From assembly GCA_964586865.1 (NCBI GenBank), contig CAZPJM010000141.1, positions 1 through 12,121 on the forward strand: a DNA stretch of 12,121 bases, read 5' to 3'. Numbering within the stretch: the first letter of the stretch is position 1; every line of letters starts with the position of its first letter. Shown here piece by piece: positions 1 through 6,041 of this stretch. The notes beneath the pieces were generated by a model. The model saw nothing but the letters and a program-made list of their open reading frames with translations, was not told the origin of the DNA and ran no database searches. The DNA is from REDI01 sp964586865. GTDB taxonomy: Bacteria > Myxococcota_A > UBA796 > GCA-2862545. A program made the position numbers and the translations under genes.

Positions 1-183
1 AGCGGCGAGTTCGTGGCCTGGTTCTTCGGGTCCAACTCCCAGTCCCGCTTCATGGTCGAGGGGACCTTCGAGGTCAGCAACGTGAAGAAGGACCGCTGGA
101 CGGTGCCCAACGTCCAGCAGGAGCGCCTCGAAGAGAGCAACACCAACCTCTGCGGTCGGCAGTTCGGCGAGACCGAGGACTAG
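1..183 (+). CDS. 3' end of an unidentified protein gene (partial, 60 aa)
   Basis: Frame 1 is open from the window edge to a TAG at 181-183, giving the last 60 residues of a protein whose start lies upstream of the window. The fragment is mixed polar/aromatic (it includes EFVAWFFGSNSQSRFMVEG) and ends in an acidic tail, FGETED. It has one Cys (LCGRQ) and no transmembrane stretch. I recognise no family. The window cuts the gene, so neither domain nor localisation can be assigned. It is convergent with the methyltransferase at 404-1165. That the frame is coding is supported by its G/C-rich third codon positions, like the neighbouring genes, and by the end of the frame falling just before an obviously non-coding stretch. 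Confidence 0.72.
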   Translation, partial: SGEFVAWFFGSNSQSRFMVEGTFEVSNVKKDRWTVPNVQQERLEESNTNLCGRQFGETED

Positions 184-200
184 CAGGCTGTGATGCAAAG

Positions 201-216
201 GGACCGAGTCCGGTCC
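201..216 (+). terminator. Small hairpin just after the stop of the first gene
   Basis: GGACCG-AGTC-CGGTCC is a perfect 6-bp stem with a 4-nt loop, 17 nt after the TAG at 181-183. It sits where a terminator would be expected, but no T-run follows, so intrinsic termination is only a guess. Confidence 0.22.
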
Positions 217-323
217 AGGACGCCGGTTTCGCAGCTAGGACCGAGGAGGGAGCTTGGCTGGCCAAGTGACCGACGACGGGACAACGCTGAGAAGCCGGCG
301 GGCGGGCCGGGCGACGGGAGTTT

Positions 324-353
324 GCGTCACAGACTGCTAGCAGTCCGTGACGC
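324..353. repeat. 30-bp near-perfect palindrome in a convergent gap
   Basis: Positions 324-353 form an inverted repeat centred between 338 and 339 (core CTGCTAGCAG). Fourteen of the fifteen base pairs match; the only mismatch is A331/C346. It lies between the end of the gene at 1-183 and the end of the methyltransferase (404). In RNA it could fold as a ~13-bp stem with a CTAG tetraloop from either strand, which fits a bidirectional terminator. There is no T-run on either side, and zero-spacer dyad symmetry would equally suit a dimeric DNA-binding protein. The flanking 184-403 region contains no supportable gene. Confidence 0.5.
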
Positions 354-360
354 GCTCGGT

Positions 361-379
361 CCGCCCTCTCCCGAGGCGG
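361..379 (-). terminator. Candidate hairpin terminator of the methyltransferase gene
   Basis: CCGC-(C)-CTC / GAG-GCGG forms a 7-bp stem with one bulged base and a TCCC loop, 25-43 nt beyond the methyltransferase stop. No T-run follows in either direction. Together with the 324-353 palindrome it makes this convergent gap rich in RNA structure. Confidence 0.25.
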
Positions 380-403
380 TGGTGAGCCGGGGGCTCGGGG
401 CCC

Positions 404-1165
404 TCAGCGGGCTTCCAGGATCCCCACCCACCCCAGGCTGCTCCCGTCCAGCGGGGTCCGGTCGAAGTCGGCCCAGGCCTGCAGCACCCTGAAGCCCCCC
501 AGGTCCAGCAGGGCGAGCAGCTCCTGGGGGTAGAACATCCGCAGGTCGAGCTGGACCCGGTACTCCCGTCCGGCGTGGTCCCGGTAGACGTAGACCACGT
601 GGTGCACCTGGGCGAGGGCGTCATACCAGCCCGCCTCCCAGGTCTGCAGCCGCTGGCCGGTGCGCGGGTCGGTGAAGTCGCGCGCCTCGTGACGCTGCCC
701 CGGCTCGCGTGCGTAGAGGTCGGGGTCGGGCAGGTAGCAGTCGAGGGCGAAGCGCCCCCCCGGCGCCAGGCTCCGCCGGACCCCGTCGAGCAGGGACAGG
801 ACCGCATGGTGGTCGGCGCAGTGATGCAGGGCGTTGAAGGGCAGCAGCACCAGCGGGAAGCGCCCCAGGTCCGGCAGGGCGGTGAAGTCGGCCCGCTGCA
901 CCCGGATGCGGCGCTGGACCACGGCGGGCAGGCGGGCCTGCTTGCGGGAGAGGTCGTCGAGCATGGTCGCGTTGCGGTCCACCCCCGTCACCTGCAGGCC
1001 GGCCTCGGCCAGGGGGAGGAGCAGGCGGCCGTTGCCGCACCCCAGCTCCAGCACCGGGCCGCCGGAGCGCCGCGCCATCTCCACGTAGTACGCGATGTCG
1101 TCGACCTTGTCGCCGTACTCGAGGTCGTACAGGGTGGGGTCCCGATAGAGGTCGTCGCCGCTCAT
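404..1165 (-). CDS. Class I SAM-dependent methyltransferase
   Basis: A 253-aa soluble protein, full length for a stand-alone class I methyltransferase. Motif I is VLELGCGNGR (residues 38-47), the glycine-rich SAM-binding loop. The acidic residue that binds the SAM ribose is probably D63 in TGVDRNATML. Motif III is likely RADFTALP around D93. FNALHHC (110-116) and LAPGGRFALD (133-142) complete the Rossmann core. The last ~90 residues, rich in aromatic residues and Arg (YRVQLDLRMFYPQELLALL), look like an added beta region typical of small-molecule enzymes. The substrate cannot be read from sequence. The start is the ATG at 1163-1165, just before the N-terminal YRDPTLYDLEY segment common in this subfamily. 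The gene is monocistronic as far as seen and diverges from the lipoprotein gene at 1219. Confidence 0.88.
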   Translation of the reverse strand: MSGDDLYRDPTLYDLEYGDKVDDIAYYVEMARRSGGPVLELGCGNGRLLLPLAEAGLQVTGVDRNATMLDDLSRKQARLPAVVQRRIRVQRADFTALPDLGRFPLVLLPFNALHHCADHHAVLSLLDGVRRSLAPGGRFALDCYLPDPDLYAREPGQRHEARDFTDPRTGQRLQTWEAGWYDALAQVHHVVYVYRDHAGREYRVQLDLRMFYPQELLALLDLGGFRVLQAWADFDRTPLDGSSLGWVGILEAR

Positions 1166-1218
1166 GGTGCGGCCCGCTACCCTGGACGGGTCCCCCGCGC
1201 TTGCCTGCTCGGAGCCTC
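1166..1218. promoter_or_regulatory. Short divergent promoter region
   Basis: These 53 bp separate two divergent start codons, so promoters for both genes should lie here or in the coding ends. On the plus strand TACCCT (1178-1183) is a possible -10 element, 41 nt before the ATG at 1219. The same bases read on the minus strand give GGGTAG just upstream of the methyltransferase ATG. No convincing -35 hexamer is visible. A Shine-Dalgarno GGAG lies at 1211-1214, four bases before the ATG at 1219, and decides that start. Confidence 0.3.
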
Positions 1219-2016
1219 ATGCTCCCCCGCCTCGCCGCCCCGCTCTGGCTCGCCGCCTGCTCCCTGTCGCAGGTCTACCCGCCCCCGCCACCCGCGGGCC
1301 CGGCGGCGCCGGCCGACACCGAGCTCCCGGGTCCCGCGGTCCACACGGCCGGTGCGCTGCCCGCCGATGCGCCCTGGCGCCCGGTCTGGCCCCACCCGGA
1401 GGGTTCGGGGGGCGTCGTCGACGAGGCGGCCGACGGCCGGGTGCTGGGTCGGGAGGGCAGCCGCGAGGCGGCCCCCGGCGGGTCGTGCGGGACGCTGACG
1501 GTCCTGTCCCGCGGCGGCTTGCTGTGGTTGCCCGCTGGTCCCGAGATCGCCTTCCGGCCCGCGCCCGTGGTGAGCGCACCGGTGGTGGAGCGGGCGGCCT
1601 GGCGCCTGGCGGAGGCCCTCGGTCCCCCGGCGGGGGTCGTCCCTGGCACCGCCGAGGCGGACCCTGCCATCCACCGGGGCGTCCGGGTGCGGGCGGTGCA
1701 CAAGATCCGCCGTCAGGGGCCCCCCTGGCAGGTCGTGGTGGGGGAGAGGGGCGATCGGGTGCTGGTGGCCCTCACCGACCGCGAGGCCGAGGGCCTCGAG
1801 GGCAGCCTGCACCTGCGCCGGACGACCCGGGGCACCGAGCAGACCCTCCAGCTCGTGCCGCCGGCCGATGTGGACGGCGACGGCCACAACGAGGTCGTGG
1901 TGGCGGGAGACGGCCCGGATGGCCACTTCCGGGCGGTGATCCAACCAGACCTGATGACCGGCGAGCTGGTCCTCGAGGGCTTCGTGGAGCGCGGCCCGGT
2001 TCGCTGTGCGGACTAG
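1219..2016 (+). CDS. Predicted lipoprotein with a lone DxDGDG calcium-type loop
   Basis: A 265-aa exported protein of unknown function. The N-terminus is a very short signal peptide (MLPRLAAPLW) ending in the lipobox LAAC, with Cys14 the predicted lipidated residue. A Pro/Ala-rich linker (about 20-60) follows. The middle has no recognisable domain. Near the C-terminus, PADVDGDGHNEVVVAG (residues 215-230) matches the Asp-rich loop of an FG-GAP/VCBS-type repeat, with D217, D219 and D221 as likely calcium ligands, but it occurs only once. Cys90 and Cys263 could form a disulfide. I chose the ATG at 1219 because GGAG sits four bases upstream and the lipobox follows. The in-frame TTG at 1201 would add six residues and is possible. 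Convergent with the sulfatase-fold gene. Confidence 0.72.
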   Translation: MLPRLAAPLWLAACSLSQVYPPPPPAGPAAPADTELPGPAVHTAGALPADAPWRPVWPHPEGSGGVVDEAADGRVLGREGSREAAPGGSCGTLTVLSRGGLLWLPAGPEIAFRPAPVVSAPVVERAAWRLAEALGPPAGVVPGTAEADPAIHRGVRVRAVHKIRRQGPPWQVVVGERGDRVLVALTDREAEGLEGSLHLRRTTRGTEQTLQLVPPADVDGDGHNEVVVAGDGPDGHFRAVIQPDLMTGELVLEGFVERGPVRCAD

Positions 2017-2192
2017 AGAGCGGATCAGCGGTCGGTGATCGACGGCGAGCTGCCAGTTGCGCGCCGCCCTCTCTGTCACTCCCCCGGTCGACGTGCCTCG
2101 GCACGCCTTCCCTCGGTCGCTCGTCGAGAACCGCGCTCACGACGGCATCTCGCCGGCCCGCGACGAGCTGTCGTGACGGATGCGGGCCAGGA
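2017..2192. other. Convergent intergenic gap with a weak hairpin
   Basis: This gap lies between two convergent stop codons. CGTGC-CTCG-GCACG (2092-2105) is a 5-bp hairpin followed on the plus strand by a pyrimidine-rich CCTTCCCTC, a weak terminator candidate. A looser inverted pair, CACGAC/GTCGTG, lies further downstream. No gene is supportable here. Confidence 0.3.
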
Positions 2193-4346
2193 CTAGAAGC
2201 CGCCGCAGGCATCGTAGGCGGCCCGCACGCGCGGATCCCGGACCCCGCGCTGGATGGCGGTGAAGAGCAGCGGCAGGGCGTCGGTGCAGCGCTCCTCCTC
2301 GACCAGCAGCATGCCGGCCGCCACCGTGGGCCGGATGTCGTCGGGGGTGGCGTTGGCCTGGGCCTTGTAGGCCGCCACCGCGGCGTCCACCTGGCCGAGC
2401 TTCTGGTGGGCGTGCCCCATCCAGAGGTCCACATCGGGCGCACGGGTGCCGCTCTCCTTCGAGACCTTCAGCATCTGAAGGGCGCCCTCGGCGTCGTCGG
2501 CCTGCAGCCGGGACAGCCCGAGCATGTAGGCGAAGTAGGGGTCGGGGCCGAAGCGCTCCAGGGCCTGCTCCGCCGCCGCCGCCACCTCGAGGGGGCGCTC
2601 CATGCGACCGAGGAGGTCGACGCGGTGGCGGTGCCACCGGGGATCCTCGGGCTGGGCCTCCACCAGACGGCCGGCCGCCCGCAGGGCCTCCTCGAGCTTG
2701 CCCTGGTCCCGCAGCACCAGCAGCAGGTTGTTCCAGGCCAGCGGGTGCTCCGGCGCGCGCTCCACCACCTCCTCGAGGGCGGTGGCCGCCCCCTCCAGCT
2801 CCCCCTGGGTCCACCGCAGCGAGGCCAGGGCGAACCAGGCGTCGATCAGGGCCGGATCCTCGGCCAGCAGCGCCTCCAGCTCGGCCATGGTCTCGGCGGG
2901 GCGGGACTTCATGTGGCCCTGGGCCAGGTCGAGGCGATGCATGTGGTCGATGCGGTCCCGCGCCGAGGGGCGGGGCCCCTGTCGATCCACGGTGGAGGTC
3001 TGGTAGCCGAGGGCCTGGAGGGCCTGGGCCGTGGTGGCGTCGAGGGCGCCCCCCGGGCGGTCCCATCCGTCCCGGAAGGTGTCGATGGCCTGGGCGAGGG
3101 CGTCGGGGGGAGGCTCCTCGAGGGGGGCCTGCCACCAGGGATCGGCCACCGGGTCGAAGACCTGCCGGCCTGCGTCGTCCCGGAGCAGGCGGGTGGCGTC
3201 CCGGGCCACGTGCTGGGGGGCCCATCCGAAGTGGGTGTACGGGGCGACGGTCTCGCTGTAGACGGGCCTCTCGGCGAGCTCCCCGCCCGAGAGGGCCGGG
3301 AGGAGGGAGCGGCCGTGGGCGCCGGGGAGGGGCTCGAGGCCGGCCAGGTCCAGGATGGTCGGGGCCAGATCGACCAGCGAGACGGGCGTGTCGACCACGC
3401 GGGCCGCCACCGGCGCGTCGGGGACCACGTCCAGCACCAGGCCCTCGGGGGAGAGTCCAGGGACCGGGCGCCAGGTGCCCGGTCGGGGGGGCAGCTCGCG
3501 TGGGGCGGGGCGGTCCTCCCCCTCCACGCCGCCGGGGGGCCGCACCAGCAGCGGCACCCGGGTGGTGGAGCGGGTGAGGACGATGCCGTGCTCCAGCTCG
3601 CGGCCGTCCCACAGGTTCTCGCCGTGGTCCGAGGTGACCACCAGCAGGGCATCGTCGGGGACGGCCTGGAGGAGCGGGCGCAGCGCCCGGTCCACCGAGA
3701 AGACCTCGCCCCGGTAGGGATCGCCGGACCAGTCCACCGGCGGCTCGTAGGGGGTGTGGGGGTCGAAGAGGTGCACCCAGAGGAAGCGGGGGTTGTCGCC
3801 CCGGGCCTCGTCCTCGAACCAGGCCAGGGCCTCGCGCACCACCTCGCGGGCGGGCCGCTCGACGGCGCCGAAGCGGGAGGCCTGGATGACGTCCTGGGGG
3901 TGGAAGTCGTCGAAGTAGCGGTCGAAGCCGCGCTCCAGCCCCCATGAGCCGTCGAGCACGTATGCGGCGACGAAGCCGCCGGTCTGGTAGCCAGCCCCCC
4001 GGAGGGCCTCGGCGAGGAGCGGCACCTGGTCGTCCACGTGAAAGCCGCCGTTGTCGCGCATGCCGTGGGTGGAGGGGTAGCGGCCGCTGAACAGGGAGGT
4101 GTGGGCGGGCAGGGTGAGGGGCACCGGCGTGGTGGCCTCGCGGAACAGGACCGACTCGCGGGCGAGGGCGTCCAGGTGGGGGGTGCGCGCCAGGGGATCG
4201 CCGTAGCAGCCGAGCCGGTCGGCGCGCAGGGTGTCGATGGTCACCACCACCACGTCGGGGCGCTCCGGCTCGGGCGGAGGGGGCGGCGCCGGGGGCGGGC
4301 TCGGGGTGCAACCGAGGAGGACCAGCACGGGCAGGGCGATGCGCAT
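2193..4346 (-). CDS. Sulfatase/alkaline-phosphatase-fold lipoprotein fused to C-terminal TPRs
   Basis: A 717-aa exported protein. The signal peptide MRIALPVLVLLGC has the lipobox LLGC with Cys13, then a Pro-rich linker. The sulfatase-like domain spans about 31-447. It begins with PDVVVVTIDTLRADRLGCYG (metal-ligand region D38). FDPHTPYEPP (194-203) and TSDHGEN (238-244, D240/H241) supply further metal ligands. The nucleophile position reads PVPLTLPAHTSLFSG: Thr78 takes the place of the Cys/Ser that FGly-dependent sulfatases convert to formylglycine, so a true arylsulfatase is unlikely. Phosphatase, phosphodiesterase or group-transfer chemistry fits better. TPR-like helices (~480-705, e.g. NPDLW-free repeats around AWNNLLLVLRDQGKLEEALR) probably bind a partner protein. 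The start is the ATG at 4344-4346. The open frame runs further upstream, but only this Met gives a signal peptide, and a longer start would overlap the ammonia-lyase gene. Confidence 0.85.
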   Translation of the reverse strand: MRIALPVLVLLGCTPSPPPAPPPPPEPERPDVVVVTIDTLRADRLGCYGDPLARTPHLDALARESVLFREATTPVPLTLPAHTSLFSGRYPSTHGMRDNGGFHVDDQVPLLAEALRGAGYQTGGFVAAYVLDGSWGLERGFDRYFDDFHPQDVIQASRFGAVERPAREVVREALAWFEDEARGDNPRFLWVHLFDPHTPYEPPVDWSGDPYRGEVFSVDRALRPLLQAVPDDALLVVTSDHGENLWDGRELEHGIVLTRSTTRVPLLVRPPGGVEGEDRPAPRELPPRPGTWRPVPGLSPEGLVLDVVPDAPVAARVVDTPVSLVDLAPTILDLAGLEPLPGAHGRSLLPALSGGELAERPVYSETVAPYTHFGWAPQHVARDATRLLRDDAGRQVFDPVADPWWQAPLEEPPPDALAQAIDTFRDGWDRPGGALDATTAQALQALGYQTSTVDRQGPRPSARDRIDHMHRLDLAQGHMKSRPAETMAELEALLAEDPALIDAWFALASLRWTQGELEGAATALEEVVERAPEHPLAWNNLLLVLRDQGKLEEALRAAGRLVEAQPEDPRWHRHRVDLLGRMERPLEVAAAAEQALERFGPDPYFAYMLGLSRLQADDAEGALQMLKVSKESGTRAPDVDLWMGHAHQKLGQVDAAVAAYKAQANATPDDIRPTVAAGMLLVEEERCTDALPLLFTAIQRGVRDPRVRAAYDACGGF

Positions 4347-4436
4347 GGCCCCACGGTAGTCCCGAACGGCGCCGTCGTCTGCCCATCCCACCGGTCGGGC
4401 GCCCTCGGCCGGGCGCCCCGCGTTACGCCGGAGCCC
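4347..4436. promoter_or_regulatory. Divergent promoter region of the sulfatase-fold and ammonia-lyase genes
   Basis: These 90 bp separate the divergent start codons of the sulfatase-fold gene and the first ammonia-lyase gene, so both promoters must lie in or near this stretch. No consensus -35/-10 pair stands out. GGAG at 4430-4433 is the likely ribosome binding site for the ATG at 4437, at an unusually short 3-nt spacing. Confidence 0.4.
4397..4418. repeat. Strong GC hairpin made of two GGGCGCCC palindromes
   Basis: GGGCGCCC occurs at 4397-4404 and again at 4411-4418, separated by TCGGCC. Each copy is its own palindrome, so the pair is both a direct and an inverted repeat and can form an 8-bp G/C stem with a 6-nt loop. 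It ends 18 bp before the ammonia-lyase start. It could be an operator with two half-sites, or a 5'-UTR hairpin limiting translation or transcription. Confidence 0.4.
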
Positions 4437-6041
4437 ATGGCGTCGCCCCTGCGCATCGATGGCGACGGCCTCGGACTGGCCGAGGTCGTCCAGGTGGCCC
4501 GGGCCCACCGCCCGGCGCGACTGGACCCGTCCGCCCGCCGACGCATGGCCGCCAGCCACGCCTGGGTGATGGAGGCCGCCTCGGGATCGCTCCGGGACGC
4601 CTCGGGCGAGCCGCTCGCCGTGTACGGGGTCAACACCGGCTACGGCAGCCTGGCGCGGGTGCGCATCGCCGAGGACCGCATCCAGGCCCTGTCCTGGAAC
4701 CTGGTTCGCTCCCACGCCGCCGGGGTGGGACCGCCCCTGCCCGACGAGGTGGTCCGCGCCACCATGCTCCTGCGCGCCAACGCCCTCGCGAAGGGGGCCT
4801 CCGGCTGCCGGCCCGCCCTGGTGGACACGCTGCTGGCCATGCTCGAACAAGACGTCGTCCCCGAGGTCCCCTCCCAGGGCTCGTGCGGCTCCTCGGGAGA
4901 TCTGGCGCCCCTGTGCCACCTGGGCCTGGTCCTGTTCCGCGGCCCTGACGACGACCCGGCCGAGAGCGGCTGGGCCCGTCATGCCGGGGAGCGCCTGCGC
5001 GGGGCCGAGGCCATGGCCCGGGCCGGTCTGCCCCGCCTGGTGCCCGGTCCCAAGGAGGGGCTCGCCATCAGCAATGGCGCCCAGGTGACCACCGCGCTGG
5101 CCGCGCTGGCCTGCTTCGACGCCGAGGGGCTCGTCCACGCCGCCGAGATCGCCGCCGCCATGTCCTGGGAGGCGGTCCAGGGCGTCAGCCGGGCCCTCCA
5201 TCCCGGGGTCCACGCCCTGCGGCCCTACCGGGGGGCCGTGGACACGGCGGCGGACCTGCGGCGGCTACTCAAGGGCAGCGACCTGGTCGATGCCATGTCC
5301 GACAAGGTCCAGGACGCCTACAGCATCCGGTGCACCCCCCAGGTCCTGGGGGCGGTGCGCGATGGCATCCGCTTCGCCGCGGGGCAGGTCACGGTCGAGC
5401 TCAACGCCGCCACCGACAACCCGCTGGTCCTCCTGGACGTGGACGCCCCCAACAAGGCCTTCAGCGCCGGGCTCTTCCATGGCGAGCCGGTGGGGCTGGC
5501 CGCCGACCACCTGCGCCTCGCGGTCTCGGAGCTCGCCACCCTCGCCGAGCGCCGCGTCTACCGGCTCACCACCGGCACCCTCTCGGCCCGGCTCCCCCCG
5601 CTCCTGGTCCGTCGCGATCGGCCGGGTCTCGGGCTCATGGTCCCCCAGACCACCGCCGCCGCCCTGGTCGCCCACAACCGCGCCATGGGCTGGCCCGTGT
5701 CCGGCGACTCCATCCCCACCTGCGAGGATCAGGAGGATGTGGTCGCCATGTCCACCACCGCGGCCCGCCAGGCCCGCGAGGCGGTGGCCCGGAGCCGGCG
5801 GGTGGTGGCCATCGAGCTGTGGACGGCCGCCAGCGCCCTGCGGCATCGGCTCAACGACGACCCGGACCTGCGACTGGGGGCCGGGGCCAGGGTGGCCCTG
5901 CCGCGCATCGAGGCCTTGCTCGCCGAGGCCGGAGAGCTGCCGAGCGACGCCATCGCCGCCCTGGAGACCGCGGTGACCGACGGCAGCCTGGTGCGGGCGG
6001 TGACCGAGGCGGTGGGCCCGCTGGCGCCGGTGACGGCATGA
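4437..6041 (+). CDS. HutH/PAL-family ammonia-lyase with Ser-Ser-Gly MIO site
   Basis: A 534-aa cytosolic member of the MIO-dependent aromatic amino acid lyase family (histidine, phenylalanine and tyrosine lyases/aminomutases; usual length ~510). Visible family residues: YGVNTGYG with catalytic Tyr63; RSHAAGVG with His93, at the position where histidine lyases carry His; the MIO segment GSCGSSGDLAPL; Asn213; DKVQDAYSIRCTPQ with Tyr295/Arg298; LFHGEP with Phe347; and DQED with Glu433. The MIO triad normally Ala-Ser-Gly is Ser152-Ser153-Gly154; the essential Ser and Gly remain, so MIO can plausibly form. His93 and Glu433 favour a histidine-type over a Phe/Tyr-type lyase, but this is tentative. 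The C-terminal half deviates: family NSG, SENK, SHP, SVDS and EDHVSM segments read GLG, AHNR, GWP, SGDS and EDVVAM. The start ATG at 4437 has GGAG three bases upstream. The stop overlaps the next start (ATGA). No hutU/I/G genes are near. Confidence 0.9.
   Translation: MASPLRIDGDGLGLAEVVQVARAHRPARLDPSARRRMAASHAWVMEAASGSLRDASGEPLAVYGVNTGYGSLARVRIAEDRIQALSWNLVRSHAAGVGPPLPDEVVRATMLLRANALAKGASGCRPALVDTLLAMLEQDVVPEVPSQGSCGSSGDLAPLCHLGLVLFRGPDDDPAESGWARHAGERLRGAEAMARAGLPRLVPGPKEGLAISNGAQVTTALAALACFDAEGLVHAAEIAAAMSWEAVQGVSRALHPGVHALRPYRGAVDTAADLRRLLKGSDLVDAMSDKVQDAYSIRCTPQVLGAVRDGIRFAAGQVTVELNAATDNPLVLLDVDAPNKAFSAGLFHGEPVGLAADHLRLAVSELATLAERRVYRLTTGTLSARLPPLLVRRDRPGLGLMVPQTTAAALVAHNRAMGWPVSGDSIPTCEDQEDVVAMSTTAARQAREAVARSRRVVAIELWTAASALRHRLNDDPDLRLGAGARVALPRIEALLAEAGELPSDAIAALETAVTDGSLVRAVTEAVGPLAPVTA

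Noticed and set aside
1164..3947. Long plus-strand open frame (927 codons) running across several genes
   Set aside because: It is antisense to the sulfatase-fold gene and out of frame with the lipoprotein gene; composition is Gly/Arg/Pro noise typical of shadow frames in GC-rich DNA.
2137..4386. Second long minus-strand frame over the sulfatase-fold gene
   Set aside because: It is a shifted frame of that gene, almost only Arg, Pro, Gly and Ala, with no motif.
4347..5213. N-terminal extension of the sulfatase-fold frame on the minus strand
   Set aside because: It would be antisense to the ammonia-lyase gene; the Met at 4346 starts a clean lipoprotein signal peptide.
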